Source of the DNA: Massilibacteroides vaginae
Lineage (GTDB): Bacteria; Bacteroidota; Bacteroidia; Bacteroidales; Tannerellaceae
NCBI RefSeq assembly: GCF_900178525.1
Contig: NZ_FXDJ01000009.1
Location: 456,263 to 520,262, forward strand
DNA: 64,000 nt
Direction of reading: 5' to 3'
Both the position numbers and the translations under genes were made by a program. The notes under the pieces were generated by a model, which was not told where the DNA came from, searched no databases, and worked only from the letters and a program-made list of their open reading frames with translations. Below, piece after piece: positions 18,827 to 26,914 of this stretch (position 1 is its first letter; each line of letters opens with the position of its first letter).

Positions 18827-19183
18827 TTACAATAATTTATGCTGAATTAATTCTTTTAATTCATGTTTAGGCATAGTGCCCAACATCATTTCCTTGCCAC
18901 CGTCTTTTTTACAAAATAAAAGAGTGGGAATCGTTCGTATCTTAAAAAAAGCATCCAACTCCTCTTCCTTGTCCACATCTACATTATAGATATAAATATC
19001 CCCTCTGTAATAATCTGCGAATTCATTCAGTATAGGTTCCAGCCTTTTACAGTAGCTGCACCATGGAGCAGTGAAGTTTACAATACAGGGCCTGTCTCCT
19101 TTATACTTCCAATCACTGGGGGAGGCATCAATATCTCCTACAAGTGTCAGGAATTCGGCCTTTGTCAATTCTTTAACCGCCAT
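18827..19183 (-). CDS. Thioredoxin family protein
   Basis: The 118-residue single-domain protein has a thioredoxin fold with the redox motif WCSYCKRLEP (CxxC with Ser-Tyr) after the strand CIVNFTAPW. It continues with the typical VDVDKEEELDAFFKIRTIPTLLFCK, containing the cis-Pro (IPT). No signal peptide is visible, so it should be cytoplasmic. CSYC is not the classical CGPC, so its redox potential and partner may differ from housekeeping thioredoxin. It has its own terminator and appears to be a single-gene unit. Annotating it as trxA would go beyond the evidence. Confidence 0.88.
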   Translation of the reverse strand: MAVKELTKAEFLTLVGDIDASPSDWKYKGDRPCIVNFTAPWCSYCKRLEPILNEFADYYRGDIYIYNVDVDKEEELDAFFKIRTIPTLLFCKKDGGKEMMLGTMPKHELKELIQHKLL

Positions 19184-19446
19184 ATATTCTTCTTTATATT
19201 AAAATTCTAACTGTTGGTATTACAAAGTTCAGAAATTAATATGACATGAGAGATAAAATCAAAATAGATAAACTTTATGCAATTATAACCGTGATTTATA
19301 TCCCTTTACAAAGCACGAACCGGACATACAAATACGCCTGCAAAACACAACTCAGAAAACCATAAACTAAAGGCAAATAAGAACACTCCGACTCACTCTC
19401 CCTGTCATCTCGACTTTCCCTCCTTGTCAATCCGGCTACCTTCCCT
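19184..19446. other. Intergenic region left of repeat cluster 1
   Basis: No gene is supported. The right part, from about 19390, already contains fragments of the 91-bp repeat (CTGTCATCTCGACTTTCCC and related pieces). Confidence 0.5.
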
Positions 19447-19688
19447 GTCATCTCGACCGAAGTGGAGAGATCTCTGCATGTGGCTTCGTTTGATTGTAAC
19501 CAGATGGGATGAGATGCTTCGACAGGCTCAGCATGACAGTGGTTAATGGCCACATTTTTATCCAACTACCCTCCCTGTCATCTCGATTATCCTCTTTGTC
19601 ATCTCGACCGAAGTGGAGAGATCTCTGCATATAGCTTCGTTTGATCGTAATCAGATGGTATGAGATCTTTCGACAAGCTCAAGATGAC
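19447..19688 (+). repeat. 91-bp dispersed repeat, cluster 1 (two full copies)
   Basis: Full copies at 19447-19537 and 19598-19688, each 91 bases, begin GTCATCTCGACCGAAGTGG and end in GACAGGCTCAGCATGAC or GACAAGCTCAAGATGAC. The ends are imperfect inverted repeats of each other, so each copy can fold into a long hairpin. Partial fragments lie at about 19405 and 19575. The same element occurs in opposite orientation at 22.1-22.4 kb. Confidence 0.85.
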
Positions 19689-19720
19689 AGTGGTTGATGG
19701 TATGAGCGCCTCTCTTTGCG

Positions 19721-20872
19721 TCATAGTTCATAGCGGGTACTATAGATGCCGTTTATCCACATGCCAAAAAGCTTGTCTGTTATGGAATAAGTCTTGTTGA
19801 GTTCCGTGATAAGGTCTTTCTCAAGTAATTTTTTTGTGGCAGATTGAATCGAACTTGCTGATGTTAGATTATTTCTTTTGATAAATTGTGCTGACGTTAT
19901 CTGCTCAACTAATCCCTCACGCGCTATGGCATAGAGCAGTTCTTTTTGTTTCTCAGGTACGTTTGATAGTATTTCACGAAACAGGGTAGCATTGCTTTCT
20001 ATCATAGTGTCAATAGTTGCCTTAATCGTATCGATGGTGCATTCTTCACCTTGTAAAGTGTTTGCAAAAACACCGTTAAATGTCTTCTGGATATAATAAG
20101 TGTGTCCTTCAAATAGATTATAAACACGCTGAACCGAATCTTCTGAAATGAAACGCTGATTTGTTTTGAAATGGTCAATAATAAATGGTATATACAACTC
20201 CGGGGCAATTGCATTTAATTCCATAATATCCGCACTGTGATAGAAAGGACGAGCAGCAGACAAAAACATCGACTGCATCATGTGTCGCTCACTACCTGCA
20301 AAAACAAAATGGCAGTTCTCCATTTTCTGAATATGAGTCCGCAACAAGGCTTCAATATTTCTTTCGGGATACTTCGCGATTTGCTGAAACTCATCAACAG
20401 CCACTATACATGGCTTATCTGCCGCTGCCAAATAGCTGAATATTTCTTCTAATGTATATTCCGGACGATCAATATCTCCTAATCCGAAATTAAAAGTCGG
20501 CAGATTAGTCAATGGATCAAAGCCAAATTTACCATGCAATGATTTTAGTGTCTGAACAAACAAACTTGCCATTTTTTTACTACGGGGAGCAAGCGTTTCA
20601 TATATTTTTTTACCGAAAACATACGTAAACTCCTTTAAACTCGAAGTGTGTAGTATATCCATGAAAAAGGTATAGTAATGATCTTTGATTTCCGGTTTCT
20701 CATAACAAAACTGAATAAGACCGGTCTTGCCCATTCTACGTGGAGAGATAATCACCATATTGTTGCCATTTGTCAATGACTTTATCAACCTCGCCGATTC
20801 TGACTTCCTGTCACAAAAATACTCCGGGGCAATTTTGCCGGTAACGATAAACGGATTTGTTTCTTTCAGCAT
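19721..20872 (-). CDS. AAA-type ATP-binding protein (archaeal-ATPase-like family)
   Basis: The 383-residue protein starts MLKETNPFIVTGKIAPEYFCDR and contains a P-loop SPRRMGKTGLI near residue 55 and a Walker B CIVAVDEFQQI near residue 145. It ends in a winged-helix-like region (EGLVEQITSAQFIKRNNLTSASSIQSATKKLL). This is the family of multi-copy Bacteroidetes and archaeal ATPases related to PF01637; its function is unknown, with roles in DNA or regulatory complexes suggested. The ATG at 20872 is preferred to one at 20896 because it gives the usual N-terminus and follows a -7 element at 20933-20926. The gene and its neighbour lie between inverted clusters of a 91-bp repeat, which suggests a region prone to rearrangement or transfer. 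Confidence 0.8.
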   Translation of the reverse strand: MLKETNPFIVTGKIAPEYFCDRKSESARLIKSLTNGNNMVIISPRRMGKTGLIQFCYEKPEIKDHYYTFFMDILHTSSLKEFTYVFGKKIYETLAPRSKKMASLFVQTLKSLHGKFGFDPLTNLPTFNFGLGDIDRPEYTLEEIFSYLAAADKPCIVAVDEFQQIAKYPERNIEALLRTHIQKMENCHFVFAGSERHMMQSMFLSAARPFYHSADIMELNAIAPELYIPFIIDHFKTNQRFISEDSVQRVYNLFEGHTYYIQKTFNGVFANTLQGEECTIDTIKATIDTMIESNATLFREILSNVPEKQKELLYAIAREGLVEQITSAQFIKRNNLTSASSIQSATKKLLEKDLITELNKTYSITDKLFGMWINGIYSTRYEL

Positions 20873-20889
20873 AACAACGATTTTTTTTT

Positions 20890-20917
20890 GGATCATTTGT
20901 TTAAAAACGCATGATCC
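20890..20917. repeat. Inverted repeat in the leader of the ATPase gene
   Basis: GGATCAT at 20890-20896 and ATGATCC at 20911-20917 form a 7-bp inverted repeat between the -7 element and the ATG. It could be an operator or an mRNA hairpin. Confidence 0.45.
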
Positions 20918-20925
20918 TTTTTATG

Positions 20926-20933
20926 CAAATATA
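20926..20933 (-). promoter_or_regulatory. -7 element of the ATPase gene
   Basis: Minus-strand TATATTTG fits TAnnTTTG; it lies 54 bases upstream of the chosen ATG. Confidence 0.5.
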
Positions 20934-20992
20934 ATTATTCGTTTCGAATAATGCTAATCGAATAATCTATTTATGAACCGCTATCGCCGGCT

Positions 20993-21640
20993 TTACTGTC
21001 TTACGGTAATGTGGAAACATCCCTGTTTCCGCTCGTGCTTTATATAGCAACGATCTGCGCGTTGCAGGTCTCGCAACACCGTAGCCAACACTAATTTAAG
21101 CTGGTCTTTGTCCAGATCAAGCGGATCTTTTTCTTTTATTTTAGTATAGCGAACCCACGAAATATCAAACGTAGTGCCGTATTGGTGGGCAGAATTAGCC
21201 GAAGAGTTGCCATTTCGCTTGCGTAGTTTTGAAACATCCTCTACAGTACGGGTAACACTCGTTACCTTTATTTTGTAAAGTGGTGCATTGAGGTTATAAA
21301 GAGAATCCTGAAAATTACGTCCGATATCTGTCAATAATTTTTCAGCTTCGGGTACAAGAAAGGGAATAGAATGCGTCAGATCTTCTACTTCAAAGTAATC
21401 ATTCGTCGCAATCTCCTTCATTTTTCGCGTTGCATGTTTTGCCTCTTCACGAGATGCCACCGGTTTTACACCTAATTTCTGAGCAGAGTCTATATGCTTA
21501 TCGTTCAAATCGTTGAAGTCCCGGTTATAGCTACCGGTAAATCTGATCGGTTTTAGCTCGCCACGTTTTTCCTTACAAGCAGAGAATGTAATCAACAACA
21601 CACACAAACAACAAAAAAATCCCGTTAACCTATTCATCAT
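20993..21640 (-). CDS. DUF5715 family lipoprotein, peptidase M15-like
   Basis: The 215-residue protein has an N-terminal hydrophobic signal ending in a probable lipobox (TFSAC, Cys22), so it is likely a membrane-anchored lipoprotein. The body matches DUF5715. The segment NSAHQYGTTFDISWVRY resembles the His-x6-Asp zinc-binding motif of M15/LAS-type D,D-peptidases, and a late HERKQGCFHITVRQ could supply the third His. A role in cell-wall peptide trimming is therefore likely but inferred. Two adjacent ATGs at the start are both possible. It is one of two genes enclosed by the inverted 91-bp repeat clusters; a -7-like TATTTTTG is present upstream at 21671-21664. Confidence 0.75.
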   Translation of the reverse strand: MMNRLTGFFCCLCVLLITFSACKEKRGELKPIRFTGSYNRDFNDLNDKHIDSAQKLGVKPVASREEAKHATRKMKEIATNDYFEVEDLTHSIPFLVPEAEKLLTDIGRNFQDSLYNLNAPLYKIKVTSVTRTVEDVSKLRKRNGNSSANSAHQYGTTFDISWVRYTKIKEKDPLDLDKDQLKLVLATVLRDLQRADRCYIKHERKQGCFHITVRQ

Positions 21641-21874
21641 ATTTACATCTTAATTTGCGCAAACAAAAATAGGCAAAAGAGACTGTTTTCCCATAGCATA
21701 GCCCATGTATTATTCCGCCGGCAAACCAGAACGCCCGTTTTTATCGAGTAAACAGACAATAAAAAGAAAACAAAAAAGTAAATTTTCCCTCATTTTTAAC
21801 TTAAAAACGCGAAAAAACAGTCCCGAAAAACAGCTTTTACAAACCACTGTTTATCAACAACATAGAAAAGCGAA

Positions 21875-21960
21875 AAACATAAAGGATATTTTTTTAAACA
21901 TAAAGGATATTTTCGGAAAAATAAAGGATATAATTAAAAATATAAAGGATACGATTTTTA
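21875..21960 (+). repeat. 21-bp-period intergenic repeat, array B (four units)
   Basis: ATAAAGGATA cores recur with AAAGG beginning at 21881, 21902, 21923 and 21944, exactly 21 bases apart. Between cores the sequence is almost pure A/T with a T-tract then an A-tract. This is the most regular array of the family in the window. It lies upstream of the DUF5715 gene and before repeat cluster 2. Confidence 0.85.
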
Positions 21961-22058
21961 AGCGCATCCCACAAGCTGATCAAATCGAAATGTTAAAATA
22001 ATTACACCACAGAAAACCAACCCCTATTTTCACCTCACAAAGTTGACCGTATCCCACT

Positions 22059-22427
22059 GTCATCTTGAGCCTGTCGAAGCTTCTCATACCATCAACCATT
22101 GTCATGCTGAGCCTGTCGAAGCATCTCATACCATCAACCATTGTCATGCTGAGCCTGTCGAAGCATCTCATACCATCTGATTACGATCAAACGAAACTAT
22201 ATGCAGAGATCTCTCCACTTCGGTCGAGATGACAGGGAGGGAAAGTCGAGAAGACAGGGAAGGTAGTCGGATAGAAATGTAGCCATCAACCATTGTCATG
22301 CTGAGCCTGTCGAAGCATCTCATACCGTCAAACATTGTCATCTTGAGCTTGTCGAAAGATCTCATACCATCTGATTACGATCAAACGAAGCTATATACAG
22401 AGATCTCTCCACTTCGGTCGAGATGAC
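22059..22427 (-). repeat. 91-bp dispersed repeat, cluster 2 (two full copies, three half copies)
   Basis: Full 91-base copies at 22143-22233 and 22337-22427 are in opposite orientation to cluster 1. Half copies of 42 bases begin at 22059, 22101 and 22295; the first two and the next full copy are spaced exactly 42 bases apart as a tandem. Open reading frames that cross this region code only for recurring strings such as MRCFDRLSMT and are artefacts. Confidence 0.85.
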
Positions 22428-22505
22428 AAAGAGGGTGGTTGGTTTGACAAAGAAGTAGGTCGGTTTCATTAAGAGGGAAAGTCGAGAAGACAGGGAAGGT
22501 GGTAG

Positions 22506-22844
22506 TTATTTCTCCTTTTTATCGTCTTTGGGGTAAACAAATGCTACGTATAATTGCAGAAAGGCAGAGATACTCAGACAAAGGATCCATTCATTCCGGT
22601 TGTTAAACATCAGCATGGAAGCGGCGATCATTAATATTCCGGCAATAAGATTATAACGTTGTAATCGCTTTTTTCGTAAATCTGTTTCTTTAGTAGGTTC
22701 TGTGGCATAGCCAAGAGTAAGACCGGCAGCACCTACAGCAAAGAGATAGGGAGATATGGCTTGGTCAATAATGTACAATGTAGCTCCTGCAAGTAATAAA
22801 AGGGCGGAAACTAAAAATAGAATTGTTCTGAGTCGTTGATTCAT
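22506..22844 (-). CDS. Small membrane protein of unknown function
   Basis: The 112-residue protein has four hydrophobic segments (about residues 7-26, 31-47, 66-82 and 88-105) separated by a short charged loop containing KKRLQR, and a charged tail ending DDKKEK. I do not recognise a named family. It begins 3 bases after the stop of the FtsB/DivIC-like gene, so it is probably co-transcribed with it; that leaves a role in cell-envelope biology possible but unproven. Its 3' end abuts the 91-bp repeat cluster. The alternating hydrophobic pattern and normal start support a real gene. Confidence 0.65.
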   Translation of the reverse strand: MNQRLRTILFLVSALLLLAGATLYIIDQAISPYLFAVGAAGLTLGYATEPTKETDLRKKRLQRYNLIAGILMIAASMLMFNNRNEWILCLSISAFLQLYVAFVYPKDDKKEK

Positions 22845-22847
22845 TCG

Positions 22848-23147
22848 TTAATCCTTAATTATAAAGATATCTTCGTTTTCTTTTTTCATGAAATATTCTT
22901 CACGGGCAAATCGCTCTAACCCTTCTTTATCCGTATGGAGATTGTTCAGTTTTTCCTGATTGACTATAATTTCTTTCTGGTAATAGTTGATTTCGTTTTC
23001 CAGAGAACGGATTTTCTCATCGTACTGGTAACGCATATACAAGTTACTGTCTCCCGCGATAAAAGTCAGCGCCAAAAATCCGACAATAACGACTACGTAC
23101 GGGTTTACCTTAGCCAAATATTTATTATACAAGTTTTTAATGCCCAT
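22848..23147 (-). CDS. FtsB/DivIC family septum formation protein
   Basis: The 99-residue protein has a short cytoplasmic N-terminus, one membrane span (PYVVVIVGFLALTFIAG, about residues 15-33) and a coiled coil rich in Lys, Glu and Asn (RYQYDEKIRSLENEINYYQKE). It ends GLERFAREEYFMKKENEDIFII, the typical FtsB/DivIC C-terminal motif. These proteins bridge FtsL and FtsQ in the divisome. A longer frame starts at 23192, but a -7 element (minus-strand TATCTTTG, 23172-23165) lies between the two, so MGIKNLYNKY at 23147 is the likely start. A small membrane protein gene follows 3 bases later. Confidence 0.87.
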   Translation of the reverse strand: MGIKNLYNKYLAKVNPYVVVIVGFLALTFIAGDSNLYMRYQYDEKIRSLENEINYYQKEIIVNQEKLNNLHTDKEGLERFAREEYFMKKENEDIFIIKD

Positions 23148-23164
23148 CCGGAATTTGTTTTTGA

Positions 23165-23172
23165 CAAAGATA
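23165..23172 (-). promoter_or_regulatory. -7 element of the FtsB/DivIC gene
   Basis: Minus-strand TATCTTTG fits TAnnTTTG; a CTTG at 23193-23190 is close to the expected -33 TTTG position. It supports the start at 23147. Confidence 0.6.
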
Positions 23173-23193
23173 TATGTTTTTGTATTAAACAAG

Positions 23194-23230
23194 AAAGGAC
23201 GCGCCTTCTATTTACAAGGGTGCGTCCTTA
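23194..23230 (-). terminator. Intrinsic terminator of the proline catabolic operon
   Basis: AAGGACGC at 23195-23202 pairs with GCGTCCTT at 23222-23229. On the minus strand it is followed by TTCTTGTTT. It lies just downstream of the proline dehydrogenase stop. Confidence 0.75.
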
Positions 23231-23257
23231 AATAACACAGTAATTAAACCTGTATAT

Positions 23258-24433
23258 TTATTTTTTCAGTTTTTTCCTTCTTTCCAATTCAGATTTCAAC
23301 ATCCTGAGTTCGCGACCGGTCTGGCCGGCAACAGAGGTATTTTCTTCTGCTCTACGAATAAGGTAAGGCAACACATCATTTACGCGGGCATAAGGAACAT
23401 ATTTAGTTACATTGTATCCGGCATCCGACAGGTTAAATGATATATTATCACTCATACCGAGCAACTGAGCAAAGAACACTCGTTTATCATTCGTGGCCAG
23501 GTTTTTATCCAACATCAGTTGAGCCAATTTATAATTGCTTTCCTCATTATGTGTTCCCATAAAAAGTTCCATACGATCCAGGTGATCAATAACAAAAGCT
23601 ACTCCTTCATCAAAGTTGGCATCTGTCGCAGCTTTGTCTTTACAGATCGGGTCCGGATAACCATATTCAGCCGCCCGCGCGCGCTCATCTTCCATATAGG
23701 CACCACGCACAAATTTTATTCCGGGAAAATAGCCTTTTTCTATGGAGTCGTCCAGTATTCGTTGCAGATAAGGCATACGATCATGGCGATACATCTGTAA
23801 TGTAGCAAAAACTATGGCTCTTTCTTTATTGAATTTACGCATGGCCTCATCGGTAAGCTCGTCGATAGCCGCTTGAAAGCAATAATCTTCCGCGTCTACT
23901 AAGATACGCACGTTGTTATCATAGGCTCGTTGACACAAGGCCATAAAGCGTTCGGTAAACTCTCTGTATTCTTTTATTTCATCAATAGTCAATTTCCCTC
24001 TTTTCTCCGACACTTTTGAGAACAGCGCGTCATACGTTAATGTTGAGGGTTTAAAAACAGCATAAGCGATATTCGGATTTTTTTTCGCGTAATCAACAGA
24101 ACGTAGGGTTTCTTCAAATGCGGCCTTAATTCCATCCGGAGTTTTCTTGCCCTCAGCAGAATAATCAAGGGTAGAAAAAACCTGATACTTCTTCAGGTGC
24201 TCAATAGTCGGGGCACAATCTTCCAACGATTCTCCACCTACAAATTGTTTATAGAGGGTAGGCTTTACCGCCCAGGCCAAAGGGAAATGAATGGCCAATG
24301 CAACATTCGTGCCTGCTTTGGCTATTTTCACCAAAGATGGGTATTTAATCGCGCTAAACAACAAGCAAGCATTTCTTAATTCAGATCGCGTTTTCGATGA
24401 AAACGCGATCTCTAAATTATTAAAGTCCAACAT
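23258..24433 (-). CDS. Proline dehydrogenase
   Basis: The 391-residue monofunctional flavoenzyme oxidises L-proline to pyrroline-5-carboxylate. The family barrel segments are present: AYAVFKPSTLTY, VRILVDAEDYCFQAAID, IVFATLQMYRHDR, and the C-terminal GIKFVRGAYMEDERARA that carries the Arg residues contacting proline carboxylate; then LATNDKRVFFAQLLGMSDNIS. It lies 29 bases downstream of the P5C dehydrogenase gene, so proline is converted to glutamate by the products of one operon. It is separate from, not fused to, the dehydrogenase, unlike PutA of Proteobacteria. A good terminator follows. The protein should be cytoplasmic or membrane-associated. Confidence 0.93.
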   Translation of the reverse strand: MLDFNNLEIAFSSKTRSELRNACLLFSAIKYPSLVKIAKAGTNVALAIHFPLAWAVKPTLYKQFVGGESLEDCAPTIEHLKKYQVFSTLDYSAEGKKTPDGIKAAFEETLRSVDYAKKNPNIAYAVFKPSTLTYDALFSKVSEKRGKLTIDEIKEYREFTERFMALCQRAYDNNVRILVDAEDYCFQAAIDELTDEAMRKFNKERAIVFATLQMYRHDRMPYLQRILDDSIEKGYFPGIKFVRGAYMEDERARAAEYGYPDPICKDKAATDANFDEGVAFVIDHLDRMELFMGTHNEESNYKLAQLMLDKNLATNDKRVFFAQLLGMSDNISFNLSDAGYNVTKYVPYARVNDVLPYLIRRAEENTSVAGQTGRELRMLKSELERRKKLKK

Positions 24434-24462
24434 ATATCGTAATGATTTAACGATCCGACTTT

Positions 24463-26094
24463 TTATTTTTCACCTAAAAAAGGATAGCCGTAATGCGTTG
24501 GCGGAACAAGTGCTTCCTTAATAGTACGTGCATTAGTCCAACGTATAAGGTTCAACGGTCCTCCGGCTTTATCATTCGTACCCGAAGCTCTTGAGCCACC
24601 GAATGGCTGCTGACCAATCACGGCACCGGTCGGTTTGTCGTTGATATAGAAATTTCCGGCAGAATAGCGCAGCTTTTCAAAGGCGGTCTGTATCGCATAA
24701 CGATCACGTGCGAAGATAGAACCGGTCAATGCGTAAGAAGAAGTACTGTCACATAGTTCAAGTGTTTCTTCGTATTTATTATCATCGTATATATAGATCG
24801 TAATTACCGGACCGAAAATTTCTTCTACCATTGATTTGAATTTCGGATTAGTGGTAAGTATCACCGTTGGCTCTACATAGTAACCCACTGATTTATCGCC
24901 GTTACCTCCAAAAATAACTTCCGCGTCGGTAGCTTGTTTTGCGTAATTAATATAGCCCATGATATTATCAAAAGACGCCTCGTCGATTACAGCGTTAACG
25001 AAATTCGTAAAATCCTGCGGGTCGCCCATCTTGATGTCTTTCAACATATCGCCGATATAATTTTTCACATCTTTCCAAAGAGAAGCCGGAATATAAGCAC
25101 GTGAAGCTGCCGAACATTTTTGTCCCTGATACTCGAACGCACCACGAACGATGGCTGTTGCCACATCTAATGCCGGAGCTGACGGATGTACAAAAACAAA
25201 ATTCTTTCCACCTGTTTCACCAACAATTTTCGGATAAGATTTATAGTTTTCTAAGTTATCGCCCATTTGACGCCATAACGTATTGAAGGTAGAAGTAGAA
25301 CCGGTGAAATGGAATCCTGCCAAATCCGGACTTTTAATCACTACTTTACCAACCACACTTCCTTGTCCCGGAATAAAATTAACAACGCCATCCGGCAAAC
25401 CTGCTTCCCGGAATACTTTCATCAGCAGATAATTGGAATGGATTGCCGTTGTAGAAGGTTTCCAAACCGTTGTATTACCCATCATAGCCGGAGCCATGTT
25501 TAAATTGGATGCGATAGACGTAAAGTTAAACGGGCTCAATGAAAACACGAAGCCTTCCAGCGCGCGATATTCCATACGGTTCAAAATACCGGTATCGGAA
25601 TAAGGCTGATCTTCGTAAACCTGTCCGGCATAAAAAGCACTGAAACGCAGGAAGTCGATTAATTCACACGGAGCGTCTATTTCTGCCTGATAAGGATTTT
25701 TGCTTTGCCCCAACATGACTGAGGCATTCAACAAATAGCGGTATTTTGTCGCGAAAAGTTCAGCCACACGCAACATCACAGACGCACGCTCTACCCAGGG
25801 TAATTCAGACCACTCCTTATGCGCTGCCATAGCTGCGTCAATAGCCATCTGTACTTCTTTCTCTCCTGCTTTATGGTAAGTTGCCAACACATGTTTATGA
25901 TCATGTGGCATAACAACCTTTCCGGTATTTCCGGTGCGTATTTCTTTACCTCCGATAATTAATGGAATATCCCATTCCTCCGAAGAAACTTGCGCAAGCG
26001 CTTGTTTAAGCTGCTGTTTATCACTTGAGCCGGGTGCATAAGCTTTTACGGGTTCATTGATTGGCTTAGGGAATCTAAAAATAGCGTTGTCCAT
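24463..26094 (-). CDS. pruA: L-glutamate gamma-semialdehyde (P5C) dehydrogenase
   Basis: The 543-residue aldehyde dehydrogenase oxidises glutamate semialdehyde to glutamate with NAD, the second step of proline use. Hallmarks are FNFTSIASNLNMAPAMMGNTTVWKPS for cofactor binding, the general-base Glu in KIVGETGGKNFVFV, and the nucleophile Cys in EYQGQKCSAASRAY. The C-terminal IGQQPFGGSRASGTNDKAGG is the family signature. It is the first gene of the catabolic pair with proline dehydrogenase. It is read divergently from the XRE-cupin regulator that heads the proline and arginine biosynthesis cluster. Confidence 0.95.
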   Translation of the reverse strand: MDNAIFRFPKPINEPVKAYAPGSSDKQQLKQALAQVSSEEWDIPLIIGGKEIRTGNTGKVVMPHDHKHVLATYHKAGEKEVQMAIDAAMAAHKEWSELPWVERASVMLRVAELFATKYRYLLNASVMLGQSKNPYQAEIDAPCELIDFLRFSAFYAGQVYEDQPYSDTGILNRMEYRALEGFVFSLSPFNFTSIASNLNMAPAMMGNTTVWKPSTTAIHSNYLLMKVFREAGLPDGVVNFIPGQGSVVGKVVIKSPDLAGFHFTGSTSTFNTLWRQMGDNLENYKSYPKIVGETGGKNFVFVHPSAPALDVATAIVRGAFEYQGQKCSAASRAYIPASLWKDVKNYIGDMLKDIKMGDPQDFTNFVNAVIDEASFDNIMGYINYAKQATDAEVIFGGNGDKSVGYYVEPTVILTTNPKFKSMVEEIFGPVITIYIYDDNKYEETLELCDSTSSYALTGSIFARDRYAIQTAFEKLRYSAGNFYINDKPTGAVIGQQPFGGSRASGTNDKAGGPLNLIRWTNARTIKEALVPPTHYGYPFLGEK

Positions 26095-26300
26095 GATAAA
26101 TTAAAGTTTATAAAATTATTTGTGTGTGTGTGTTTTTTACATGCAGTAAACTTAGTAAATATTAACTATATCTAAATACTCCGTACCGTTAAATAATCTT
26201 CAGTATTTACAGAGCATAAATCATAACGCATCTTTTTTTACCTGCAACTTTCACTTTGAAACATTTTTCCCCTTTTTTATAACAACTATGTTTTTATCTT
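26095..26300. other. Divergent intergenic region with short GT run
   Basis: The 206 bases between pruA and the XRE-cupin promoter contain a TGTGTGTGTGTG run at about 26120-26133 and otherwise AT-rich DNA. No clear pruA promoter was found. Confidence 0.4.
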
Positions 26301-26308
26301 TATCTTTG
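26301..26308 (+). promoter_or_regulatory. -7 element of the XRE-cupin / acyl-CoA synthetase / proBA cluster
   Basis: TATCTTTG fits TAnnTTTG exactly. With a start of transcription near 26314, the ATG at 26339 would have a leader of about 25 bases, while the first in-frame ATG (26288) lies upstream of the promoter. Confidence 0.55.
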
Positions 26309-26338
26309 TCAGGTATCACCTTTATGAATCAGGTAGAA

Positions 26339-26893
26339 ATGAATGAACAAATCGAACAAATTGCTAAACGACTGGTAGGCTTGAGAGAAGCTTTAGATAT
26401 TGGTCCTGAAGAGATAGCCCGGGTATGCAACTTAAGTAAGGAAGAGTATCTTCTGCTCGAAAGCGGACAGGTCGATATATCGGTCAGCGTTTTACATCAA
26501 ATCGCGCAAGCCTACAACATTGAATTAACCACGTTGATGTTTGGTAGTGAACCCAGAATGAGCGCTTACTTTATTACTCGTAAAGGAAAAGGTGAGGCAG
26601 TTGAAAGAACAAAAGCGTATAAATACCAATCATTAGCCATGGGGTTTAGTGACAGGATAGCCGATCCGTTCATCGTAACAGTACACCCTCGTCCGGCCGG
26701 AGAACCGGTTTATCTTAACGCACATAAAGGACAAGAATTCAACATAGTGATAAAAGGGCGCATGCTGATCCAGATCAATGGAAAAGATCTGATTCTGGAA
26801 GAAGGAGATAGTATTTATTTCAACTCAGCACTTCCACACGGCATGCAGGCTCTGGACAATAAAGAGGTGCAATTTCTCGCAATCATATTATAA
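26339..26893 (+). CDS. XRE family regulator with C-terminal cupin domain
   Basis: The 184-residue protein has an N-terminal helix-turn-helix (GLREALDIGPEEIARVCNLS, about residues 12-32) and a C-terminal cupin (GQEFNIVIKGRMLIQINGKDLILEEGDSIYFNSALPHGMQA). Proteins of this XRE-cupin kind sense a small molecule and control nearby genes. An acyl-CoA synthetase gene follows 21 bases later, a pairing I recall from many Bacteroidetes and Firmicutes. The start at 26339 is chosen because the promoter -7 element at 26301-26308 excludes the longer frame from 26288; 26324 is the other possible start. It probably regulates its own operon. Confidence 0.87.
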   Translation: MNEQIEQIAKRLVGLREALDIGPEEIARVCNLSKEEYLLLESGQVDISVSVLHQIAQAYNIELTTLMFGSEPRMSAYFITRKGKGEAVERTKAYKYQSLAMGFSDRIADPFIVTVHPRPAGEPVYLNAHKGQEFNIVIKGRMLIQINGKDLILEEGDSIYFNSALPHGMQALDNKEVQFLAIIL

Positions 26894-26914
26894 GAATCAA
26901 CGGATAACAAACAC

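Noticed and set aside
19296-19630. Open frames of 60-89 codons on the minus strand
   Set aside because: They consist of translated 91-bp repeat (strings such as LSKHLIPSGYNQTKPHAE) and have no start signals; artefacts of the repeat.
21875-21960. Four regular repeats that could be a CRISPR array
   Set aside because: The repeated core is only about 10 bases with 21-base steps, too short for CRISPR repeats and spacers, and no cas genes are nearby.
21980-22365. Open frames with repeated MRCFDRLSMTMVDG
   Set aside because: The protein repeat is only the 42-bp DNA tandem read in one frame; no promoter or family.
26118-26135. GT dinucleotide run as possible phase-variable repeat
   Set aside because: About six repeats only and not in a coding region or between promoter elements that I can define.
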